Positions 42,430-50,700 of a stretch of 64,000 bases of DNA are shown here, piece by piece (position 1 is the first letter of the stretch; each line of letters opens with the position of its first letter). The stretch covers positions 1-64,000 of the forward strand of contig NZ_JOFQ01000027.1 in assembly GCF_000718305.1 (NCBI RefSeq). The letters are read 5' to 3'. Position numbers and translations under genes: made by a program. The notes beneath the pieces are model-generated. The model was not told the origin of the DNA. It saw only the letters and a list, made by a program, of their open reading frames with translations, and ran no database searches. Source of the DNA: Streptomyces niger (GTDB taxonomy: Bacteria; Actinomycetota; Actinomycetes; Streptomycetales; Streptomycetaceae).

Positions 42430-43698
42430 ATGAAGATCGTGTTTCTCCTCCACAACGCGTACGCCATCGGCGGCACCGTCCGTACCACGCTCAACCTCGC
42501 GGCCGCACTGGCCGACCGGCACGAGGTGGCGGTCGTCTCGATGGGGCGGCACCGAGAGACGCCGCGCTTCGCGGTGGATCCGCGGGTGCGCATCGTGCCG
42601 CTGGTCGACGGCCGCATCGGCAGCGCCGACGCGCAGGACCCACGGTGGGCCGAGCCCGCCCGTGCCTTCCCGGCCACCGACAAACGCCACCACCAGTACA
42701 GCCTGCTGCACGACGTACGTGTCCAGGAGTACCTGGCGGGCTCCGACGCGGACGTCGTCATCGGCACACGGCCGGGCCTCAACGTCTACCTGGCGCGCTT
42801 CGGGCAGCGCCGCGCCCTGCGCATCGCCCAGGAACACCTGCGGCACGACGCGCACAGCAAGAAACTGCGCCGGGAACTGGCCCGGCACTACCGCATGCTG
42901 GACGCCGTGATCACCACCACCGAGGCGGACGCCGCGGTCTACCGTGCCCGCATGCCGCTGCCCGGCGTCCGCGTCCTGGCCATCCCCAACATCGTCCCGG
43001 CCCCGGCCGTGCCGCCCGCCGACCACTCCGCGAAGGTGATCGCGGCCGCCGGCCGGCTCGTCCCCGGCAAACGCTTCGACCTGCTCATCGACGCCTTCGC
43101 CGGCGTCGCCGCCAAGCGCCCCGACTGGTGCCTGCGGATCTACGGCGGTGGCGCCGAGCGCGATCGGCTGCAGCAGCTCATCCAGGCCCGTGCGTTGGAC
43201 GCGCACGTCACGCTGATGGGCGCCCGGTCCCCGATCGAAGCGGAATTCGCCCAGGCGTCCCTGGTCGCTTCCGCGTCCGATGCCGAATCGTTCGGCATGA
43301 CGTTGGTCGAAGCGATGCGTTGCGGGGTCCCGGTGGTCAGCACCGATTGCCCGCTCGGGCCTGCCGAGATCATCCAGGACGGCGTCGACGGCCGGCTCGT
43401 CCCCCAAGGGGACGCCAAGGCCCTGGCGCAGACGTTGCTGCAGCTGATCGACGACGAGCCGGCCCGCCGGGCCATGGGGGCCGCGGCCCTGGCCGGCGCC
43501 CGTCGTTTCGACCCCGACCACATACTGCGCCGTTACGAACTCCTCATCACGGAACTGCGCACCAGTCGCCACCGCCGCGCGTGGCAGCGCATGAAAGGCC
43601 GGGCGACCGGCCGCTCCAGGGCGCTGCTCCGGCGCATGCGTACCGCGGTGCACGTACGTACCGCAGCACACGATCGCCCGGCCCGGCCCGCGCGGTGA
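42430..43698 (+). CDS. GT4 glycosyltransferase
   Basis: A 422-residue GT-B glycosyltransferase. The N-terminal domain starts MKIVFLLHNAYAIGGTVRTT; the donor site shows AAGRLVPGKRFDLLIDAF and the EX7E motif in DAESFGMTLVEAM. A basic C-terminal tail follows. Family members transfer sugars in cell-wall, teichoic-acid or exopolysaccharide synthesis. The PAP2 gene lies 14 bases downstream, so a joint role in an envelope glycopolymer is plausible. Confidence 0.88.
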   Translation: MKIVFLLHNAYAIGGTVRTTLNLAAALADRHEVAVVSMGRHRETPRFAVDPRVRIVPLVDGRIGSADAQDPRWAEPARAFPATDKRHHQYSLLHDVRVQEYLAGSDADVVIGTRPGLNVYLARFGQRRALRIAQEHLRHDAHSKKLRRELARHYRMLDAVITTTEADAAVYRARMPLPGVRVLAIPNIVPAPAVPPADHSAKVIAAAGRLVPGKRFDLLIDAFAGVAAKRPDWCLRIYGGGAERDRLQQLIQARALDAHVTLMGARSPIEAEFAQASLVASASDAESFGMTLVEAMRCGVPVVSTDCPLGPAEIIQDGVDGRLVPQGDAKALAQTLLQLIDDEPARRAMGAAALAGARRFDPDHILRRYELLITELRTSRHRRAWQRMKGRATGRSRALLRRMRTAVHVRTAAHDRPARPAR

Positions 43699-43712
43699 CC
43701 GGCGGAAGAGGT

Positions 43713-44330
43713 ATGCGGATGATCCTCGCCTTCGACGGTTCCTCGATCGACGGCTCCCTCTACAGCGGCGTGGTACGCCTCGCCGGCCGGTCCCCGTCAT
43801 GGCTGGACACCCTCGTCTCCTCGTGGTCGACCTACGGCCTCGGCCTGTTTGCGGTGCTGCTGGCCCTCGCCTGGTGGCGCGCCCGGCGTACCGGGCCGCA
43901 CGCGGCGGGGCTCGCACTCGCCGCGCCGGTGATCGTGGCGCTGGCCTACGCCGCCAACACCGTGGTGAAGCTGCTGGTGCGTGAGGACCGTCCCTGCCGG
44001 AGCCTGCGCGCGGTCACGTTGGAGGCGTGCCCGGCGCCACATGACTGGTCCTTTCCCAGCAACCATGCGGCCATCGCAGCCGCGGCAGCGGTCGTCCTGC
44101 TCTTCGTCTCGCGCCGCATCGGAGCGGTCGCCGTGCTCGCCGCCGTGGCGATGGCCGCCTCCCGGGTCTGGGTGGGCGCCCACTACCCGCACGACGTCGC
44201 GGCCGGCGCTCTGGTCGGCACCCTCGTCGCCCTGGCCCTCGTACTTCCCCTGCGCCGACACGCACGCGCCGTCCCCCGCCGCCGCGCCGCCGTCTCCGTC
44301 CGCCCGCTCGGTGCGAGCCGCGGAAAATAG
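43713..44330 (+). CDS. PAP2-family phosphatase
   Basis: A 205-residue membrane phosphatase with about six spans. Catalytic motifs are KLLVREDRPCR, PSNHA and SRVWVGAHYPHDV, the three PAP2 motifs. It probably dephosphorylates undecaprenyl diphosphate or another lipid phosphate. It sits after a GT4 gene on the same strand. Confidence 0.9.
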   Translation: MRMILAFDGSSIDGSLYSGVVRLAGRSPSWLDTLVSSWSTYGLGLFAVLLALAWWRARRTGPHAAGLALAAPVIVALAYAANTVVKLLVREDRPCRSLRAVTLEACPAPHDWSFPSNHAAIAAAAAVVLLFVSRRIGAVAVLAAVAMAASRVWVGAHYPHDVAAGALVGTLVALALVLPLRRHARAVPRRRAAVSVRPLGASRGK

Positions 44331-44366
44331 GGAGCCGGCCGAGGCGCGGCGCGTCAGACTTCCGCC

Positions 44367-44633
44367 ATGACCACCGACTTTCGTGTGCGCCGGGCCGAGG
44401 CCACTGATGCGCCCGCCCTGGCGCGGCTGCGATGGGAATTCAAGGAAGAGGATCGCGACGACCGGGAAGCCGGTTCTTCCGCACCGACGCGATCCATGGC
44501 ACGGGCTGAGCAGTGGATTCGGGAGCGGGGTACGGACGTGCTCATCGTCTGGCCGTCGGAACGCAGCGTGCCGGTCTACCGACGCGCCGGCTTCCGGCCG
44601 TCGACCGAACTGCTGGAGGCGCGGGAGCCCTGA
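44367..44633 (+). pseudogene. Internally deleted GNAT acetyltransferase
   Basis: The 88-residue frame joins a GNAT N-terminus (VRRAEATDAPALARLRWEFKEED) directly to a GNAT C-terminus (SMARAEQWIRERGTDVLIVWP and VYRRAGFRPSTELLE). The central half with the acetyl-CoA binding loop is absent, so it cannot be an active acetyltransferase. The remaining codons are in frame. Confidence 0.7.
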
Positions 44634-44710
44634 CCGCGTCCCAAGCCCCGCGCCCGCTCGCCCGGCCGGGAGTGCGTCCCGGCTTCGGCGGCTGATCTAT
44701 CTTGGCGTTC

Positions 44711-45106
44711 ATGCAGTCATACACGATCGGCCAGGCGGCACGGCTGCTCGGCGTGAGCCCGGACACCGCGCGGCGGTGGGCGGACTCGGGCCGGGTGGCG
44801 ACCCATCGCGACGAGGGCGGACGGCGGCTCATCGACGGCAGGGACCTGGCCGTCTTCTCCGTGGAACTCGCCAAGGGCGGGAGCGGCGAGGAGGACGCCT
44901 CCTCCACCTCGGTGCGCAACGCCTTCCCCGGCATCGTCACCGCGATCAAGCTGGGCGACGTCGCGGCGCAGGTGGAGATCCAGGCCGGTCCGCACCGGTT
45001 GGTGTCGCTGCTCACGCGGGAGGCCGTGGAGGAGCTGCGGTTGGAGGTCGGCATGGAGGCCACCGCGCGGGTGAAGTCGACGAACGTGCACATCGACCGA
45101 GTGTGA
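44711..45106 (+). CDS. MerR-type HTH protein with molybdate-binding TOBE domain
   Basis: A 131-residue regulator. The N-terminal HTH (about 1-50) starts SYTIGQAARLLGVSPDTARRW; the C-terminal TOBE/Mop domain (about 66-131) is VRNAFPGIVTAIKLGDVAAQVE, LTREAVEELRLEVGM and TARVKSTNVHI. It should sense molybdate or tungstate and control molybdenum genes such as modABC, 1.3 kb downstream on the same strand. Confidence 0.87.
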   Translation: MQSYTIGQAARLLGVSPDTARRWADSGRVATHRDEGGRRLIDGRDLAVFSVELAKGGSGEEDASSTSVRNAFPGIVTAIKLGDVAAQVEIQAGPHRLVSLLTREAVEELRLEVGMEATARVKSTNVHIDRV

Positions 45107-45269
45107 GGAAGAGGGCGCGTCGGCCGTGGTGGGGCCGTGCCCCTGCTCGTACGGCCGCCGGGCGGTGGGTGGCGGTTTCCGATGCCGGGGCCGCCGGGAG
45201 GCGAAGGTTGTCGTTCCCGTGCTGTGTACCGGTCGCCCCGCCCCCGCCCGGGTTGCTTCACTGACGGTC

Positions 45270-46079
45270 ATGGACCTGAACACGGTGGTGGAGATCCGGG
45301 ACGCACGGCACCCGGCACCCTGGCGGCCGGGCGACGCCTGGCTCGGCGGGGGCACATATCTGTTCTCCGAGCCGCAACCGCACCTGCGCCGCCTGATCGA
45401 CCTCGGTCGCACCGGCTGGACGCCCGTGCAGCAGCACCCGGACGGCTCGCTGGAGATCGCCGCGACCTGCACCATCGCCCAGCTGTCCGAGTTCGCGAAG
45501 GGCCTTGCCATCGCGGCGGCGCCCCTCTTCGAGCAGTGCTGCCGCGCGTTCCTCGCCTCGTTCAAGATCTGGAACATGGCCACCGTCGGCGGCAACCTCT
45601 GCACCGCCCTCCCGGCCGGCCCCATGACCTCGCTCACCGCCGCACTGGACGGCGAGACCCTGCTGATCGCGCAGGACGGCGCGCGCCGCCGGGTACGGGT
45701 CGCCGACTTCGTGACCGGGGCTGGCCGCCAGGTCCTGGCAACGGGCGAGCTGCTGCGGTCCGTCACCGTGCCGGCCCGGACGCTGGCCTGCCGTACGGCG
45801 TTCCGCCAGGCCTCGCTGTCCGGGCTCGGGCGCTCCGGCGTGCTGGTCATCGGTGCGTCCAGTCCGCTGGACGGCGCACTCGCGATCACGGTCACCGCTT
45901 CGACGGTCCGGCCCGTGCGGCTGTGGTTCCCGCTGCCGCCGACCGCCGAGGCGCTGCGGGCGGCGATCGGCTCGGCCGTCCCCGACGACGAGTGGTTCGA
46001 CGACATCCACGGGCTGCCCGAGTGGCGGCGCCACATGACGTTCCGGTACGCGGAGGAGATCCGCCGGGAACTGGCATGA
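45270..46079 (+). CDS. Xanthine-dehydrogenase-family FAD-binding subunit
   Basis: A 269-residue FAD-binding subunit of a molybdenum hydroxylase. Flavin motifs are WLGGGTYLFSEP and NMATVGGNLCTALPAGP. In a working enzyme it needs a [2Fe-2S] subunit and a molybdopterin subunit; neither is encoded nearby, which is unusual. Its stop overlaps an ATG (ATGA) that opens only a 67-codon frame, as though the following gene had been lost. It lies within a group of molybdenum genes. Confidence 0.82.
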   Translation: MDLNTVVEIRDARHPAPWRPGDAWLGGGTYLFSEPQPHLRRLIDLGRTGWTPVQQHPDGSLEIAATCTIAQLSEFAKGLAIAAAPLFEQCCRAFLASFKIWNMATVGGNLCTALPAGPMTSLTAALDGETLLIAQDGARRRVRVADFVTGAGRQVLATGELLRSVTVPARTLACRTAFRQASLSGLGRSGVLVIGASSPLDGALAITVTASTVRPVRLWFPLPPTAEALRAAIGSAVPDDEWFDDIHGLPEWRRHMTFRYAEEIRRELA

Positions 46080-46279
46080 GCGGCACGGTGCGGTCGCACG
46101 GTGGCCGTCCGACCGGCAGCCCGGGCTGCCACCTCACGACCGACGCACGGGCCACCGCCTTCCGCAGGACCGTATCCGTGCAGCCGGTACGTACAAACGC
46201 ACATGCCATGCCAGAGGCAAGGAGCCTCAGCTCATGCGATGCGACGGGAGACTTTCACCTTGCATCTGCGGCAGTATGA
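46077..46279 (+). other. Short ATGA-coupled frame after the FAD subunit
   Basis: A 67-codon open frame beginning on an ATGA overlap with the FAD-subunit stop (MSGTVRSHGGRPTG). It has no recognisable domain. It may be the remnant start of a deleted dehydrogenase subunit or chance. The rest of the 320-base gap holds the hairpin listed next. Confidence 0.3.
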
Positions 46280-46283
46280 TCGG

Positions 46284-46328
46284 CGCCGACGGCCACCGGG
46301 CCGGAGCCCGGCGTTCCGGTGGTCGGCG
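46284..46328. other. Imperfect hairpin upstream of modA
   Basis: CGCCGA-CGG-CCACCGG pairs with CCGGTGG-TCGGCG around a 16-base loop that is itself GC-rich. It could be a terminator for the dehydrogenase gene or part of the modA leader. It does not match the molybdenum-cofactor riboswitch layout as far as can be judged by eye. Confidence 0.35.
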
Positions 46329-46399
46329 TGATCGAGCCGGCCGACACGGCCGTCGAAAGACCGCAAGTGAGTCCGTTCAGGACCAGAGGGAGTGGACCC

Positions 46400-47224
46400 G
46401 TGATGACCTGTTCCGCGCGCCGGACCCGTCGGATGCTTCAGGTGACCGGCGCAGGCGCCGCCGCCCTGCTGGCTCTGAGCGCCTGCTCGTCCTCCGACTC
46501 CGCCGGGAAGTCCGAGTCCGGCGCGTCGGGTTCGTCCTCGGACAAGCTGTCCGGTGAGGTGACGGTCTTCGCGGCCGCCTCGCTGAAGGAGAGCTTCACG
46601 ACGCTGAAGAAGGAGTTCGAGAAGGAGCACCCGGGGACGAAGGTCACCTTCAGCTTCGGCGGCAGCGACAGCCTCGCGGCGGGCATCACCAGCGGCGCCC
46701 CGGCGGACGTGTTCGCCGCCGCCAGCCCCAAGACGATGAAGACCGTGACGGACAAGGGCGACGCGGTCGGCGAGCCGGCCACCTTCATACGCAACCAGCT
46801 GGAGATCGCCACTCTTCCGGGCAACCCCGACAAGGTCTCCTCCCTGAAGGACCTCACCAAGTCCGGCCGGAAGGTCGTGCTGTGCGACAAGACGGTGCCG
46901 TGCGGCTCCGCCGCGCAGAAGGCCCTGGGCGCCAGCCACCTCGAACTCACTCCCGTCTCGTACGAGCAGGACGTCAAGTCCGCGCTGAACAAGGTGGTGC
47001 TGAAGGAGGCCGACGCCGCGGTGGTCTACAAGACCGATGTGAAGGCCGCGGGTGACAAGGTGGAGGGCGTGGAGTTCCCCGAGTCGGCCAAGGCCATCAA
47101 CGACTACCCGATCGCCCGGCTCAAGAACGCGAAGAACCCCGACGCCGCCAAGGCGTTCATCGCGCTCGTACGGTCCGACAAGGGCCAGCGGGTGCTGAAC
47201 CAGGCCGGGTTCCTCAAGCCGTGA
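46400..47224 (+). CDS. modA: Molybdate ABC transporter, substrate-binding lipoprotein
   Basis: A 274-residue binding protein. Lipobox LALSAC anchors it; the mature protein opens with VTVFAAASLKESF, has TFSFGGSDSLAAGITSGAPADVF and the C-terminal VRSDKGQRVLNQAGFLKP, all typical of ModA. It binds molybdate outside the membrane. GTG 46400 has AGGGAG eight bases upstream; ATG 46403 is an alternative. A GTGA overlap couples it to modB. Confidence 0.93.
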   Translation: MMTCSARRTRRMLQVTGAGAAALLALSACSSSDSAGKSESGASGSSSDKLSGEVTVFAAASLKESFTTLKKEFEKEHPGTKVTFSFGGSDSLAAGITSGAPADVFAAASPKTMKTVTDKGDAVGEPATFIRNQLEIATLPGNPDKVSSLKDLTKSGRKVVLCDKTVPCGSAAQKALGASHLELTPVSYEQDVKSALNKVVLKEADAAVVYKTDVKAAGDKVEGVEFPESAKAINDYPIARLKNAKNPDAAKAFIALVRSDKGQRVLNQAGFLKP

Positions 47225-48069
47225 CCCCGCCCGACAAGACCGGCGCCGCGGCCGACCCCCGCACGAGTGGGCCGCGGCGCCGCCGTGCCCGCGGCGGCGC
47301 CCCGCTCCCCCTGCTCCTGCCCGCACTGATCGGTCTCGCGTTCCTGGTCCTCCCGCTCGTCGCCCTGCTGATCAGGGCCCCGTGGCGGTCCATCCCGGAG
47401 CTGCTGACCAGCCCGGAGGTATGGCAAGCGCTGAAGCTGTCCCTCATCTGCGCCACTGCGGCGACCGCGGTGAGCCTGGTGATCGGCGTACCGCTGGCCT
47501 GGCTGCTCGCGCGGGTCGAGTTTCCGGGGCGCGGTTTCGTCCGGGCCCTGGTGACGTTGCCGCTCGTCCTGCCGCCGGTGGTGGGCGGCGTGGCCCTGCT
47601 GATGGCGCTCGGCCGCAACGGCGTGCTGGGGCAGTGGCTGGATGCCACCTTCGGCATCACCTTGCCGTTCACCACCGCCGGAGTGGTGCTCGCGGAGGCG
47701 TTCGTGGCCATGCCGTTCCTGGTCATCAGCGTGGAGGGCACCCTGCGCGCCGCCGACCCGCGGTACGAGGAGGCGGCCACCACGCTCGGCGCCTCCCGCT
47801 TCACGGCGTTCCGCCGGGTCACCCTGCCGCTCATCGCGCCCGGCATCGCGGCCGGCGCCGTGCTGGCCTGGGCCCGCGCGCTCGGCGAGTTCGGCGCGAC
47901 GATCACCTTCGCCGGCAACTTCCCCGACCGTACGCAGACCATGCCGCTGGCCGTCTACCTCGCCCTGCAGAACGACCCGGACGCGGCGATCGCGCTCAGC
48001 CTGGTCCTGCTGGCCGTGTCGATCGCGGTGCTGGCAGGGCTGCGGGACCGCTGGATGACCGCCTCATGA
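47221..48069 (+). CDS. modB: Molybdate ABC transporter permease
   Basis: A 282-residue permease with five to six spans. The EAA motif is YEEAATTLGASRFTAFRRVT, and LGEFGATITFAGNFP is the ModB signature. It starts at GTG 47221 overlapping the modA stop and overlaps modC (ATGA). Confidence 0.94.
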   Translation: MTPPDKTGAAADPRTSGPRRRRARGGAPLPLLLPALIGLAFLVLPLVALLIRAPWRSIPELLTSPEVWQALKLSLICATAATAVSLVIGVPLAWLLARVEFPGRGFVRALVTLPLVLPPVVGGVALLMALGRNGVLGQWLDATFGITLPFTTAGVVLAEAFVAMPFLVISVEGTLRAADPRYEEAATTLGASRFTAFRRVTLPLIAPGIAAGAVLAWARALGEFGATITFAGNFPDRTQTMPLAVYLALQNDPDAAIALSLVLLAVSIAVLAGLRDRWMTAS

Positions 48070-49178
48070 CCGATACGCACGACACTCGAGAATCCGCCCG
48101 CCACCGCGCCGGCTCCGCCGGTGAGGACGGTGCGGACGGTGCGGGGCTCGATGCCCGGCTGGTGGTCGAACGCGGTGCGTTCCGGCTCGACGTGGCGCTC
48201 ACCGCATCGCCCGGTGACGTCGTCGCGCTGCTCGGCCCGAACGGCGCCGGCAAGACGACCGCCCTGCGCGCGCTCGCCGGCCTCATCCCGCTGTCGGGTG
48301 GTCATCTCCGACTGGACGGCGCGGAGTTGGACCGTACTCCTCCGGAGTCCCGCCCGGTCGGCGTCGTCTTCCAGGACTACCTGCTCTTCCCGCACCTCAC
48401 CGCGCTGGACAACGTGGCCTTCGGGCCACGCTGCCACGGCACGCCCAAGGCGGCGGCCCGCGCCCAGGCCGCCGCCTGGCTGGAGCGCATGGGCCTGGCC
48501 CAGCACGCCGGGTCCAAGCCGCGGCGCCTCTCCGGCGGCCAGGCCCAGCGCGTCGCACTGGCCCGCGCCCTGGCCACCCACCCCCGGCTGCTGCTCCTCG
48601 ACGAGCCGCTGGCCGCTCTCGACGCGCGCACCCGCCTCGACGTCCGCGCCCAGCTCCGCCACCACCTGGCCGACTTCGAAGCGGTCGCCGTGCTCGTCAC
48701 GCACGACCCGCTGGACGCCATGGTGCTGGCCGACCACCTCGTCGTCGTGGAGGACGGCCGCATCGTCCAGGAAGGCTCACCCGCCGACATCGCCCGCCAC
48801 CCCCGCACCGACTACATCGCCCATCTGGTCGGCCTCAACCTCTACCGGGGAGAGGCCCAGGGGCACGCGGTTCATTTGGACGACGGGCCGGAGATCACCA
48901 CCACCGAGGAGCTCACCGGCCCGGTGTGCGTCGCCTTCCCGCCCAGCGCGGTGACCCTGTACCGGGACCGCCCCGCCGGGTCCAGTGCCCGCAACCTCTG
49001 GCGCTGCGAGGTGGCCGGCCTGGAGACCCACGGCGACCAGATCCGCGCCGACCTCACGGGCGAGCTGCCCCTGGCCGCCGCGCTGACCACGGTCGCCGCC
49101 GCCGAACTGGACCTGCGCCCCGGCGCCACGGTCTGGGCGGCGGTCAAGGCGGCGCAGACCCACGCGTACCCCGCCTGA
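48066..49178 (+). CDS. modC: Molybdate ABC transporter ATP-binding protein
   Basis: A 370-residue ATPase with Walker A (GPNGAGKTT, about 59-67), signature RRLSGGQAQRVALARAL, Walker B LLLLDEPLAAL and the His switch VTHD. The last 120 residues include a TOBE domain that senses molybdate and inhibits transport. It powers ModB. Confidence 0.94.
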   Translation: MTDTHDTRESARHRAGSAGEDGADGAGLDARLVVERGAFRLDVALTASPGDVVALLGPNGAGKTTALRALAGLIPLSGGHLRLDGAELDRTPPESRPVGVVFQDYLLFPHLTALDNVAFGPRCHGTPKAAARAQAAAWLERMGLAQHAGSKPRRLSGGQAQRVALARALATHPRLLLLDEPLAALDARTRLDVRAQLRHHLADFEAVAVLVTHDPLDAMVLADHLVVVEDGRIVQEGSPADIARHPRTDYIAHLVGLNLYRGEAQGHAVHLDDGPEITTTEELTGPVCVAFPPSAVTLYRDRPAGSSARNLWRCEVAGLETHGDQIRADLTGELPLAAALTTVAAAELDLRPGATVWAAVKAAQTHAYPA

Positions 49179-49344
49179 GGGAGGGCGGGGCCGACACGCG
49201 ACCGACCGGCGTCGATCTGCCAGGCGTGCGGCGCCTCTCGCCTCGCGGTTGCCATGGCGTCGGCACGGGGCGCCTCCGCCGGGCTACGGTAGCCGCGCAG
49301 GCAGCAAGGCAGACAAATCCCCACACTCTGCGAGGCGTCCCGTC

Positions 49345-49764
49345 ATGAGTCTGAGCATCCGCAACCAGCTTCCCGGCACCGTCGTGTCCGTCACCCCTGG
49401 GGAGGTCATGGCCACGGTCAGGGTCCGTCTCGACGGCGGCCAGGACGTCACCGCCGCCATCACCCTCGACGCCGTCAAGGACCTCGGCCTCGCCGAAGGC
49501 TCCTCGGTACGCGCCCTCGTCAAGGCCACGGAGGTCGCCCTCGCCACCGGCCCGGTGGCGGGCCTCTCCCTCCGCAACCGACTCCCCGGCACCGTACGCG
49601 ACATCGCCACCGGCGCCGCCATGGCCTCGGTCAAGGTCGCGGTGGGCAGCACCGACCTGACCGCCGCCATCACCAAGGACGCCGTGACCGACCTCGGCCT
49701 CGCGAACGGCTCCCCCGTCACGGTCCTGTTCAAGTCGACGGAGGTTTCGTTGGCCGCCGGCTGA
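49345..49764 (+). CDS. Di-Mop (tandem TOBE) molybdate-binding protein
   Basis: A 139-residue protein made of two Mop/TOBE repeats: SIRNQLPGTVVSVTPGEVMA at the start and SLRNRLPGTVRDIATGAAMA at about 74, each ending in a VTALFK/VRALVK-TEVxLA strand. Such proteins store or buffer molybdate in the cytosol. It lies 166 bases after modC. Start ATG 49345 matches the conserved beginning. Confidence 0.9.
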   Translation: MSLSIRNQLPGTVVSVTPGEVMATVRVRLDGGQDVTAAITLDAVKDLGLAEGSSVRALVKATEVALATGPVAGLSLRNRLPGTVRDIATGAAMASVKVAVGSTDLTAAITKDAVTDLGLANGSPVTVLFKSTEVSLAAG

Positions 49765-49809
49765 GACGACGCGGTCCCTGCCTTCCTACGCGCCCGCAGG
49801 TGAAGGCCC

Positions 49810-49942
49810 TCAGCCGTCCGTCTCGATGGTCTTCATGGTGAGGTGCGGTTCGAGGCGCACGGCGGGCAGGCCGCTGAGCTTTCCGGTCATGAAGGCTTCG
49901 GCCGCCCCGACTATTTCCTCCGGGTCACCGTGGCCGACCACG
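49810..49942 (-). pseudogene. 3' end of an unidentified minus-strand gene
   Basis: Minus-strand translation ends GHGDPEEIVGAAEAFMTGKL, then LPAVRLEPHLTMKTIETDG and a stop. The composition is that of real coding sequence, but the upstream part has been replaced by plus-strand azlC sequence. The family is not recognised. Confidence 0.35.
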
Positions 49943-49944
49943 CC

Positions 49945-50225
49945 ACCTGGTCCAGTCCGGGCTGGACCGGTGGTGGGCGGGGCTGTCCGCCGCGTTGGTC
50001 CACGGCGGCTCGTTCGAGTTCCTGCTCATCGGCATGGTGACCGCCGTCGCGCCACTGGCGTCCATCGCGGTGGCCGCCTTCCTCGTACAGGCGCGGCACG
50101 TCTTCTACACCCTGTCCCCCCTGCACCGTGTGCGGGGCCGTCACACCTGCGGCGCCGCAACGCCCTGCTGAGCGTCCTCGCCGGGACGGCCGTACACGTG
50201 GCACCGGCCAGCACCGTCTTCTCCC
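49945..50225 (+). pseudogene. azlC-azlD relic
   Basis: The plus strand first reads HLVQSGLDRWWAGLSAALVH, GGSFEFLLIGMVTAVAP and FLVQARHVFYTLSPLHRVRG, a fragment of the AzlC branched-chain amino-acid exporter subunit. Near 50150 this jumps to RRNALLSVLAGTAVHVAPAS, the very end of AzlD. The 5' third of azlC, the rest of azlC and most of azlD are deleted. The remainder of the 49765-50490 gap shows nothing further. Confidence 0.6.
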
Positions 50226-50490
50226 ACCGAGCCGGCCACGATCGCCGAACGCCCCTGTGCTCCGCGTCGCCCGCGCCGCGTGGTACAGAGGTCAACTGCC
50301 TGCTACGCCACCTGTCCTGACGCCCCGTCTGTCGAACAGCCGGTACTCGCTCATGCTCGCCCGCGCCGCCGGGTGCGCGGCCTACACTGCGGCACGGCTC
50401 CGGTGTCCCCGGAGCAGCCGGACGCGCGTCTGAACCGCCTCGCGCCCCGAACGGCCCGGGGAATCGTGGTGACGGAGGGAGTGGCTCGGT

Positions 50491-50700
50491 ATGCAGATCG
50501 TCGTGGACCTCACCCGCTGCCAGGCGTACGCGCAGTGCGTTTTCCTCGCGCCGGAGGTGTTCCGGCTGTCCGGGGAGGAAGCCCTGCTGTACCGCCCGGA
50601 CGTGCCGGACGACCAGCTGGAGCGCGTGCGCCAGGCCGCGGCGGCGTGCCCGGTGCAGGCGATCCTCATCGGGGAGGCGGTGCGTGCCGATGCCCGGTGA
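50491..50700 (+). CDS. [3Fe-4S]-type ferredoxin
   Basis: A 69-residue ferredoxin with ligands Cys10, Cys16 (CQAYAQC) and Cys53 (CPVQA). The position between the first two cysteines that is a fourth ligand in [4Fe-4S] proteins is Tyr13, so a [3Fe-4S] cluster or an atypical [4Fe-4S] is expected. It transfers electrons from the overlapping reductase to the P450 downstream. Confidence 0.9.
   Translation: MQIVVDLTRCQAYAQCVFLAPEVFRLSGEEALLYRPDVPDDQLERVRQAAAACPVQAILIGEAVRADAR

Noticed and set aside
41485..42430. N-terminal extension of the glycosyltransferase
   Set aside because: The upstream frame is complementary to the response regulator; ATG 42430 begins the conserved GT4 domain.
46284..46328. 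Molybdenum-cofactor riboswitch upstream of modA
   Set aside because: Only one imperfect hairpin is visible; the multi-helix core expected of that riboswitch could not be traced by eye.
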